This document shows positions 13,520 through 19,240 of a stretch of 19,240 bases of DNA, one piece after another (the first letter of the stretch is position 1; each line of letters starts with the position of its first letter). The stretch comes from a bacterium. Lineage in GTDB: Bacteria > Krumholzibacteriota > Krumholzibacteria > LZORAL124-64-63. A model generated the notes under the pieces. The model did not search any database. It was not told the DNA's origin and was given only the letters and a program-made list of their open reading frames with translations. The position numbers and the translations under genes are program-made. Where the stretch lies: the NCBI GenBank assembly GCA_003646045.1, contig QNDV01000006.1, forward strand, positions 1 through 19,240, written 5' to 3'.

Positions 13520-15310
13520 TCAGCGGACGAGACTCAGTTTGCCGGTTGCCGCTGTCGCACCATCGACTTCAAGGGAATACAGGTAGGTCCCGGACGCCAC
13601 CGGTTGGCCTTTCCCGTTCATCCCCGACCAGGAGATGGTGTGGTAGCCGGCGGCGTGATAATCCAAGCTTCCCGACCATAGTCGGTACCCGCGCAGGTCG
13701 TGAATCACAAGTTGTACATTTCCCGGGCGTGCCAGGCGGAATTTGACCTGCACCTTGGGGTTGGCCGGGTTCGGGTAAAGGCCGATGATCTCCAGGCGCG
13801 CCGCCGGTCCTGGTGCAGCGGCCACCGGATCGTATGGCAACTCGGTGATCTCATCGACATTGATCACGTCCCCCGGGCCGGTTGCATCGTCGTGGATACG
13901 GATCCTGCATTCGCGCCCGGTCACATCGCGAAGATCCCAGTAGCGGGTGACCATGACCGGATCGCCATGGCCGGTCTCGCGCCGCAGGACACTGTCGGTA
14001 GCCGCGTCCACCAGGGCGACATAAAGCCCTGCGGAATTGTCGGCACCGCCCACCAGAAGTTCCATACCGCTGCCTGTCACCACGAAAGGTCGACTGACCA
14101 GGTCGCAGGTCGCCGATCCGCCCAGCTGCGCTCCCGGGAACCCATAGCCGGACAGGGGGCCCGGATAGTATTCGCCACTGCCGAACCAGCCGTTGCCCTT
14201 GTGACCGGGGTCCGGTTCGTCCCGCCAAAGGGGGTTGGCGCCGAACGTGGGATTGGCCAGGGAGCCGGTACCGGTATGGATCTCCCAGTCCACATCCAGG
14301 GGGTGCGGGCGCAGCACCGACAAGTCCGCACCGTCAGCGGAAACCGCCAGCGTATCAAAACGGATCACGTAGGTCAGGTCGTTGCCCGAGGGCAGGACGA
14401 AGGGAATGATCCGCGAAAGGACAGGCACGCCGGGATCGAACTCGTCCAGTTCCGGAGCGTAACCGTTGTCGATGAAGGTCCGCGTCGACATGGTCAGCGA
14501 CTCGGGCAGGGCGGCGGACAGGTGACTGATGCCGTTGGTGTCGAACTCGCCGCAGAGCAGGTGATGTTGCCCGCCCAGGACATGGTACTGGGGGCTTTCC
14601 AGTACTCGCCATCTGTCGCTGCCGTCGTGGACAAAAAATACTCCGGCATCCTGCCAATCCAGCAAATCGTTCGCTACCCCGTGATAGAGTACGCCGGTAC
14701 GTCCGCCGATCCATTTCGCGGCTGTCATCAGCACATGCCACTGGTTGTTCTCGCGCCAGACAAAGGGGTCGCGGAAGTCGGACCAGGTACGATCACGTCC
14801 CCAGATGTAGAGGGCGGGATCCGGTTCCAGCACCGGGTTGGCGGGTTCGGGTGTCCAGGAGTAGAGGTCATCCGAGTAGGCCAGGCCCATGCTCTGGTTC
14901 ATGGCGGTGTCGGCACCGGTATAGGCCAGGACCCAGCGGTCCCCGTCATCGTCACGAAAAACATCCGGTGCCCACACCGCATTGCTGTCCCAGGCGGACG
15001 AGCCCGAAGGGATGATCGGATCCGGTGATTGCCAGTGGACCAGGTCTTCGCTCACCGTGTGCCAGATGGTGTCATGGCGGGTACTGGCAGCGACGTTCAG
15101 GGCCGTGTGGTAATAGAGATGATAGAGACCCTCATGGCGGATGACACTGAAGTCCCAGGTCTGGTGGCCGGGATGGACATAGTATTTTTGCTCGAAGTCG
15201 AACCTCACCAGGGCCTGGGCCGGGAGTGAGCAAAAAGCCGCGCACACCGCCAGCAGCAGAACCATGGTCCACCGGCGCCGGTTGTCGGTATTCTTGGCAG
15301 TGGGTTCCAC
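13520..15310 (-). CDS. Secreted GH32/GH43-like five-bladed propeller protein with a jelly-roll and a C-terminal FlgD-like domain
   Basis: GTG at 15310 has GGGAG (15322-15318) 7 nt upstream and yields a Sec signal peptide (RRRW then a hydrophobic stretch, cleavage after AQA, residue ~33). Residues ~36-335 look like a clan GH-J propeller (GH32/GH68 and relatives). Acidic residues sit in the three places expected: Asp53 in HQTWDFS (nucleophile position), Asp181 in DFRDPFVW (the RDP motif) and Glu238 in VLESPQY (WEC-like acid/base position). Residues ~341-490 resemble the jelly-roll module seen in fructan hydrolases (LLVGGADNSAGLYVALVD, TRYWDLRDVTG, VINVDEI). Residues ~508-596 are a FlgD-Ig-like tail (LYPNPANPKVQVKF to SGTYLYSLEV), a type used in FCB-group secreted proteins for sorting or surface attachment. 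The substrate is probably a fructan or other polysaccharide; specificity is unknown and no transporter lies beside it. The 596-residue product is complete. Confidence 0.8.
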   Translation of the reverse strand: MEPTAKNTDNRRRWTMVLLLAVCAAFCSLPAQALVRFDFEQKYYVHPGHQTWDFSVIRHEGLYHLYYHTALNVAASTRHDTIWHTVSEDLVHWQSPDPIIPSGSSAWDSNAVWAPDVFRDDDGDRWVLAYTGADTAMNQSMGLAYSDDLYSWTPEPANPVLEPDPALYIWGRDRTWSDFRDPFVWRENNQWHVLMTAAKWIGGRTGVLYHGVANDLLDWQDAGVFFVHDGSDRWRVLESPQYHVLGGQHHLLCGEFDTNGISHLSAALPESLTMSTRTFIDNGYAPELDEFDPGVPVLSRIIPFVLPSGNDLTYVIRFDTLAVSADGADLSVLRPHPLDVDWEIHTGTGSLANPTFGANPLWRDEPDPGHKGNGWFGSGEYYPGPLSGYGFPGAQLGGSATCDLVSRPFVVTGSGMELLVGGADNSAGLYVALVDAATDSVLRRETGHGDPVMVTRYWDLRDVTGRECRIRIHDDATGPGDVINVDEITELPYDPVAAAPGPAARLEIIGLYPNPANPKVQVKFRLARPGNVQLVIHDLRGYRLWSGSLDYHAAGYHTISWSGMNGKGQPVASGTYLYSLEVDGATAATGKLSLVR

Positions 15311-15352
15311 AGTTGTACTCCCGGGAAGTCATTATCCGTGCCCTCGAGGCGG

Positions 15353-15361
15353 ATCATAACA
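15353..15361 (-). promoter_or_regulatory. Extended -10 promoter for the glycosidase-like gene
   Basis: The minus strand reads TGTTATGAT (15361-15353): a TGn extension plus TATGAT, 5/6 to the -10 consensus. No -35 match stands 16-18 nt upstream, which extended -10 promoters tolerate. The predicted start near 15346 gives a leader of about 36 nt. It resembles the S1 promoter's TGTTATCAT. Confidence 0.42.
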
Positions 15362-15435
15362 TGGATCATCAGCCCACGTCCCGCTTCCCGCGGGGCAATA
15401 CCGCCCCTATACTGCCGGTGGAGGTGACGACAAGG

Positions 15436-16470
15436 ATGAGCGTATATGTTCGTATGATCCATTTGCTGGCGGTGATACTGCTCCTGGTCACTGGTGCTGC
15501 TGCCGGTGAGCGGTCCCAGCCGGGTGACGAATTGGCGGAGATTGACCGTCTGCTGGCTGCCGGTCGCGGGGCGGAGGCCATGGCGAGAGTGGAGGCGCTA
15601 TCCGCCACTCACGCTGAAGACCCCCTCTATGGCTGGCAATTGAGTGAGCGCCGCGGCCTGGCCCTCTTGCTGCAGGACAAGCCGGCGGCAGCCCTGCCCC
15701 TGCTGGAGGATGCTGTCCGGCGTCATCCCGGGAACTCGGGCCACCATCGCAATCTGGCCCATGCCCTGCGGCTCCTCGGGCGACGGGGCAGAGCCCTCGC
15801 CGAGTATACCCAGGCCGTGGAGTTGGCGCCACTGGACGCGGATCTGAGGCTGGAGTTGGCCCAGTACCTCGCTGAATTCGGCCAGTGGCATCAAGCCGAA
15901 ATCGAGTTCCGCACGGCCGGATCATTGGGTGCGGGAGAGGACGCGGATCGCGGACTGGCGGTGGCCCTGATGCGCCAGGGCAAGTCCGCGGCGGCGGTGG
16001 AACCCCTGCAACGCCAATACCTGGCTGCTCCCTCTCCCACGGGGAGGCGCGAATTGGCAGCGGCCCTGCAGGCCTCCCGGCGTGACAGTGAATTGGTGGT
16101 GCTGTTGGCTCCGGTGGAGACCGAAGATCTTGACGCCAGCGAGTTGATGGCCCTGATCCAGGCCGAAGGCCGCCTGGGAGGTGACCCCCTGCGGTCGCGG
16201 GAGTTCGCGGCGCAACTGGACGCGGGAAATCCACCATCCCAGGTGGGGGAGTACGCCCTTTTCTGGGCTCGTGCGGGCTTGAACCTGATCGCGGCGGAAT
16301 ACTGGCAGGCAGCCCTGACTGCGACCACCCACGCGGTACGACTCGAGCCCGGGAACGTGGTTTTTCGCAACAATCGACTGGTCGTCCTGCAGCACCTGGG
16401 CCACGATGAGGAAGCGTCCCGGGAGTGGGACGAGATCCTGCGCCTCGATCCCCAACGGAAAGAGCCATGA
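15436..16470 (+). CDS. Exported TPR-repeat protein
   Basis: ATG at 15436 follows a perfect anti-SD match, GGAGGTGA (15420-15427), by 8 nt, and gives a 344-residue protein with a signal peptide (MIHLLAVILLLVTGAAAGE, cleavage around residues 23-24). The frame is open back to 15226, but that overlaps the divergent gene. The rest is almost wholly helical. It has TPR-like units at about 66-99 (LLLQDKPAAALPLLEDAVRR), 100-133 (ALRLLGRRGRALAEYTQAVE), 134-165, 170-198 and 309-340 (LQHLGHDEEASREWDEILRL). TPRs serve as protein-protein scaffolds, here probably in the periplasm. The stop overlaps the next gene's start as ATGA, so the pair is translationally coupled and may act together. No enzyme motif was seen and the partner is unknown. 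Confidence 0.85.
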   Translation: MSVYVRMIHLLAVILLLVTGAAAGERSQPGDELAEIDRLLAAGRGAEAMARVEALSATHAEDPLYGWQLSERRGLALLLQDKPAAALPLLEDAVRRHPGNSGHHRNLAHALRLLGRRGRALAEYTQAVELAPLDADLRLELAQYLAEFGQWHQAEIEFRTAGSLGAGEDADRGLAVALMRQGKSAAAVEPLQRQYLAAPSPTGRRELAAALQASRRDSELVVLLAPVETEDLDASELMALIQAEGRLGGDPLRSREFAAQLDAGNPPSQVGEYALFWARAGLNLIAAEYWQAALTATTHAVRLEPGNVVFRNNRLVVLQHLGHDEEASREWDEILRLDPQRKEP

Positions 16471-17390
16471 TGCGCTGCGTGCGAAGAAGGAATCCGAAGG
16501 CCATGGCCACAACCGCCCTGCTGGGGACAATCACCTTGGCCATGGGGTGTGCACCGGCTCCCGGCGGAGGCGGCGCACCGACAGTCCACGCATCCATGGA
16601 GGCTGTCCAACTGCACGAGACACCGCCCCCGCCGGATGGCTGGCGGGCTCATCGCCTGGCCCGCTGTACCGAGGATCTGCCGGCACCGCCGGAGGTGGAA
16701 GCCCTGTTGGCGGTATGTGCGGAGATGTACGGTGAAGGCTCGGGGTCCGACGGCATGATCGAATTGGAAATGGCACTGGCACGTGGAGAGCGACATCCCC
16801 TGCTGTTCATCGTCCTGGGCCAGCTCTACCTCATGGCGGGACAAGGAGAACCCACCCTGCTGCCCACCGAAGGGCCGGCGGCTGACACGGGGGATTGGGC
16901 TGTCAACAAGCCACGGCTACTGGGGCGGGCCGGAGACTTGTTGAGCGAGGCCGGCGCTGCCCGGACCGACGATGCGGCGGTGGACTACCTGCTGGCGGAT
17001 GTGGCCAGGGCGGCCGGTCGCATGACCGAGGCGGAAGCACTCACCATCCGTGGCTGGGACAAATGCACGGGCGGCCGCAGTTTCGAGATTCTGCGGGGGT
17101 ATCAACAGCTCGGAAGGTATCCGGCCAAGGTCACTTCCGCCGGCTCTCCGGTCTATCCCGCCGAGGCAGTGAAGCGCGGTGCTTCCGGCACGGTGACCCT
17201 GGACATCCTCTTGGACCCTGCGGCGGAGGTGCGCCAGGTAGTGACGGTAATCAACCCCGATCCGGCGCTTGCCGGGGCGGCTGCCGAAGTATTCAGGGCA
17301 GCTTCCTACGAACCGGCGCGCATCGGCAAATACCCGGTATGGGGATGGCTGCGCGTCAGCACTTCCTTCGCCCTGGAAGCAGAATCCTGA
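16467..17390 (+). CDS. Lipoprotein with a TonB-type C-terminal domain
   Basis: The start ATG (16467) overlaps the TPR gene's stop by 4 nt; a second in-frame ATG at 16470 is 5 nt from GGAAAGAG (16457-16464) and may be the true start. The product is 307 residues. A lipoprotein signal (MMRCVRRRNPKAMATTALLG, then TITLAMGC) puts the lipidated Cys at 28, followed by a Gly-rich tether. The middle (70-215) is mainly helical and TPR-like. Residues ~227-302 form a TonB C-terminal domain: SPVYPAEAVKRGASGTVTLD, then AAAEVFRAASYEPARI and VRVST-type closing strands. True TonB has an N-terminal inner-membrane helix and a Pro-rich spacer; both are absent, so this is unlikely to energise receptors through ExbBD. 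A scaffold or peptidoglycan/partner-binding role at the outer membrane is more plausible. Family assignment of the C-terminus is good; function is open. Confidence 0.82.
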   Translation: MMRCVRRRNPKAMATTALLGTITLAMGCAPAPGGGGAPTVHASMEAVQLHETPPPPDGWRAHRLARCTEDLPAPPEVEALLAVCAEMYGEGSGSDGMIELEMALARGERHPLLFIVLGQLYLMAGQGEPTLLPTEGPAADTGDWAVNKPRLLGRAGDLLSEAGAARTDDAAVDYLLADVARAAGRMTEAEALTIRGWDKCTGGRSFEILRGYQQLGRYPAKVTSAGSPVYPAEAVKRGASGTVTLDILLDPAAEVRQVVTVINPDPALAGAAAEVFRAASYEPARIGKYPVWGWLRVSTSFALEAES

Positions 17391-17398
17391 AAGGTGGG

Positions 17399-17432
17399 TT
17401 GATTTGCCACCCTGTATTACCTTATTTTTCAT
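17399..17432 (+). promoter_or_regulatory. AT-rich probable promoter for the PD40 lipoprotein gene
   Basis: This short AT-rich patch is out of character with the surroundings. Two overlapping readings are possible: TTGATT (17399-17404) with TATTTT (17423-17428) at 18 nt, or TTGCCA (17404-17409) with TTTCAT (17427-17432) at 17 nt. A small GGTGG/CCACC stem (17393-17397/17407-17411) overlaps it and may mark the end of the upstream transcript. Exact elements are uncertain. Confidence 0.38.
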
Positions 17433-17508
17433 ATCGGTCCGGGCTGCCCGCGGCAACACGTCGCGTGTGCACCCGGCCTCGTACCCCGCGCTGGAGGTAG
17501 CTCCCAAC

Positions 17509-18927
17509 ATGAAGTGGCTGCACAACCGCTTCCTGCCCGTGGCCCACATCGCATTGTTGGCCAGTTTCGTGGTCATAGGCTGTACCGGCAAGCAGGATCC
17601 CAAGGAAACTCTCGTACTCTGTGGTAATCACACCTGTGGCGAACTTGCCATGGTGACCACTGATACCTCGAGCAAGGGTTTCTATTACCTGAATCCAACC
17701 GTGAGCCCGGACGGATCCGAGGTCCTGTTCACCGCCGACTGGCGAGCCATGCCCGCGGATCCCAAGGAACCGGATGACGAGTACTACATCAATTACAGGC
17801 AGCTTGTCACGGTTCCCATGCAGGCCGGTTTCGAACCCTCGCTGGACCTGGCTGAACAGGGTGCTGAACTGATCCGGCTGACGGAAACAGCCATCGAGAT
17901 TCAAGGCAACCTCACTTCCATGGTCGGTGCGGAGAACTATGACAAGGGTGATCCCATCTGGGAGACCGACCTGAGCGTGATCTTCTCCATGCGCCTGGAT
18001 CCGATCTCGGCGTTACGTCTGTTCCGGGCCGACATCACCGACAAGGCGGCTGCCGTTTCCGAACCGCTGTTCCTGGAGGAAAGGGACAACATGGAGATTC
18101 CCGGTAAAGAGCAACACCTGGCCCCGAACCTGTCGCGGGACGGTCGCTGGTTGATCTTTACGCATCATGCCGGCTTCGCCAACGCGGGCGATCTGGATAC
18201 CTACGAGGGTCTGCAGCTCTATGCCCTGGACATGGCTCCGACCAGGGAGCCTGGCTACGACCCCTACGATGCAAGGGCGTTTCCCCTGACCAAGGTCTAT
18301 CGGCGGATTGAACGTCCGCGCTTTTCCCCCGACGGCAGCCGCATCGTGTTTTCCGCGAGTCTGGACCTGGTGAATTCATCGGACGACGGCACCGAGATCT
18401 TCACCATGGACTTTGATACGACAGGCCTGGCGGCGACCGATACCGTGGTTTACGACAGCAACATCCAGCGTGTGACCTTCACTAGTCGTGCGGAAGGTGA
18501 TCCCATTGCCGGGATCCTCAACTACTCTCCCTGCTTCTCTCCGAACGGCGCCGATATCTACTTCGTCTCGACGCGTCGCGCACCTGCCACGACTGTTCAC
18601 GCCCGCGCCATCTGGCAAGTACCGGCTGACGGTGGCCAGGATCCGGAGATCTATTTCTTCTCGCGTTTCGACGACGTGGATCCGACCATCCTGGACAACG
18701 GCACTCTGCTCATGAGCAGTACTTTCGGGTTCCCTTCCGAGGTTCTGGACCAGTTGGAGGAGGAAGCCTATCAGCGCATCAAGGCCGAGAACGAGCAGGA
18801 CCACGCGGACGACCCGGTAGGTAAGCCGCTGTTTACCGAGGTGGAACTGCGTGAGAAAGCCTCCGACGAGCGCCGGCAGTTGGAGAATTTCGAGGGCGTA
18901 ATGGCGCACCTCTACGTTTTCAATTGA
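17509..18927 (+). CDS. TolB-like PD40 beta-propeller lipoprotein
   Basis: ATG at 17509 follows GGAGG (17493-17497) by 11 nt. The 472-residue protein begins with a lipoprotein signal (LLASFVVIGC, lipidated Cys25, then TGKQD). It carries PD40 (WD40-like) blades, each with an SPDG-type turn: NPTVSPDGSEVLFTADW (62-78), APNLSRDGRWLIFTHH (205-220), RPRFSPDGSRIVFSAS (269-284) and SPCFSPNGADIYFVSTRR (340-357). A final blade is less clear. This is the repeat class of TolB, but TolB itself is periplasmic and lacks a lipid anchor, and no tol/pal genes are near. The C-terminal ~60 residues are a charged helix (LEEEAYQRIKAENEQ and ELREKASDERRQLENFE). A Cys pair (38 and 43) may form a disulfide. The stop overlaps the next start as TGATG, indicating coupling to the aldolase gene. 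Probably faces the periplasm or cell surface; function unknown. Confidence 0.83.
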   Translation: MKWLHNRFLPVAHIALLASFVVIGCTGKQDPKETLVLCGNHTCGELAMVTTDTSSKGFYYLNPTVSPDGSEVLFTADWRAMPADPKEPDDEYYINYRQLVTVPMQAGFEPSLDLAEQGAELIRLTETAIEIQGNLTSMVGAENYDKGDPIWETDLSVIFSMRLDPISALRLFRADITDKAAAVSEPLFLEERDNMEIPGKEQHLAPNLSRDGRWLIFTHHAGFANAGDLDTYEGLQLYALDMAPTREPGYDPYDARAFPLTKVYRRIERPRFSPDGSRIVFSASLDLVNSSDDGTEIFTMDFDTTGLAATDTVVYDSNIQRVTFTSRAEGDPIAGILNYSPCFSPNGADIYFVSTRRAPATTVHARAIWQVPADGGQDPEIYFFSRFDDVDPTILDNGTLLMSSTFGFPSEVLDQLEEEAYQRIKAENEQDHADDPVGKPLFTEVELREKASDERRQLENFEGVMAHLYVFN

Positions 18928-19240
18928 TGTCCGGCGGCGCGGGTCCGGACGAGGCTGCCCAGCGGTTGCGTCTTGTGTCCCTGGGAAGGCGCCTCGCTGA
19001 CCGGGGCCTGATCACGGCCGCCGAAGGGAACCTCTCGGTTCGTCTCGGCGGCCGTCGCTTTCTGGTAACCCCTGCCGGCCGTGCCAAGGGCGAACTGGAA
19101 CCTTCCGACCTGCTGGTGGTGGATGAAGCCGGTGTCTGCGCGCAAGGGCAGCCCACCAGCGAGTGGCCCCTGCATCGGGCCGTTTACGCCCTCCGTAGCG
19201 ACGTGTCCGCAATCTGCCATGCCCACCCGCCCTATGCCAC
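18927..19240 (+). CDS. Class II aldolase/adducin-family protein, N-terminal part (runs off the window)
   Basis: ATG at 18927 overlaps the preceding TGA by one base (TGATG), and the frame stays open to the window's end, giving ~104 residues. Visible family marks: LGRRLADRGLITAAEGNLSV (positions 19-38), FLVTPAGRAKGELEPSDLLV, PTSEWPLHRAVY (with the Glu of the SE motif) and CHAHPPYAT, which holds two of the zinc-binding His. The family includes L-fuculose-phosphate aldolase, L-ribulose-5-phosphate 4-epimerase and methylthioribulose-phosphate dehydratase, all Zn-dependent cytoplasmic enzymes. The visible part looks most like the fuculose-phosphate aldolase branch, but substrate cannot be decided without the C-terminal half. 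It was identified by reading the frame directly, since it has no stop in the window. Confidence 0.85.
   Translation, partial: MSGGAGPDEAAQRLRLVSLGRRLADRGLITAAEGNLSVRLGGRRFLVTPAGRAKGELEPSDLLVVDEAGVCAQGQPTSEWPLHRAVYALRSDVSAICHAHPPYA

Noticed and set aside
12390..13586. 398-codon plus-strand frame opposite the HDOD-PP2C gene
   Set aside because: The product is rich in Ser/Arg/Ala with no motif; the minus-strand protein has all PP2C residues.
13700..13760. C-terminal domain of the glycosidase-like protein as proof of a type IX secretion system
   Set aside because: The domain is FlgD-Ig-like and resembles sorting tails, but no Por/Gld/Spr component is in the window and such tails occur in lineages without confirmed T9SS.
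13700..15028. 442-codon plus-strand frame opposite the glycosidase-like gene
   Set aside because: It lies wholly antisense to a well-supported secreted protein, has no ribosome-binding site of note and no domain. Long antisense frames are common at this GC content.
15488..16597. 369-codon minus-strand frame opposite the TPR gene
   Set aside because: The product is Pro/Arg/Gly-rich, typical of antisense GC-rich translation; the plus strand has a strong ribosome-binding site, signal peptide and TPRs.

Overview
This is 19.2 kb of GC-rich chromosomal DNA from a free-living bacterium with an outer membrane. The evidence for an outer membrane is three lipobox lipoproteins, several Sec signal peptides and a TonB-type C-terminal domain. 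The secreted glycosidase-like protein ends in a FlgD-Ig-like YPNPxNP domain, which is typical of FCB-superphylum lineages and related uncultured phyla (Krumholzibacteriota, Eisenbacteria, Latescibacteria and similar). That placement is an inference from domain style, not from a marker phylogeny. No transposase, integrase, phage gene or CRISPR array was seen, and the window reads as ordinary chromosome.

Layout. (1) 1-1154, plus strand: the 3' end of lon followed 3 nt later by the ribosome-assembly GTPase gene ysxC. (2) 1160-3266, plus strand: three units, each with a recognisable sigma70-type promoter: a small secreted temptin-like protein with one CxxCH motif, purA, and tRNA-Lys(UUU). (3) 3394-4349, plus strand: a solitary minimal flagellin behind a sigma28-type -10 box, closing on a large hairpin shared with the convergent gene. 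(4) 4426-7774, minus strand: a signal-peptide-bearing M3 oligoendopeptidase F and, upstream of it, a beta-propeller lipoprotein. (5) 8065-10219, plus strand: nadA plus an IscS/NifS-type cysteine desulfurase, a functional pair because NadA needs a [4Fe-4S] cluster. (6) 10306-15310, minus strand: a four-domain S1 protein with a PEPTAA-repeat tail, an HDOD-SpoIIE/PP2C phosphatase, and a secreted GH32/GH43-like propeller protein. (7) 15436-19240, plus strand: a TPR protein, a lipoprotein with a TonB C-terminal domain (ATGA overlap), a PD40-propeller lipoprotein, and the start of a class II aldolase (TGATG overlap) that runs off the window.

How they fit. Housekeeping genes (lon, ysxC, purA, tRNA-Lys, nadA, rpsA) alternate with envelope and secreted genes of uncertain function. 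The most notable items are the heme-motif temptin-like protein with its structured leader, the promoter-plus-hairpin arrangement before purA, the solitary sigma28-controlled flagellin, the exported PepF, the HDOD-PP2C fusion and the coupled TPR/TonB-C/PD40 envelope cluster. Several gene ends carry strong GC hairpins without a U-tract. I found no defence system or clearly novel multi-gene machine. The 15436-18927 cluster is the best candidate for an uncharacterised envelope complex.
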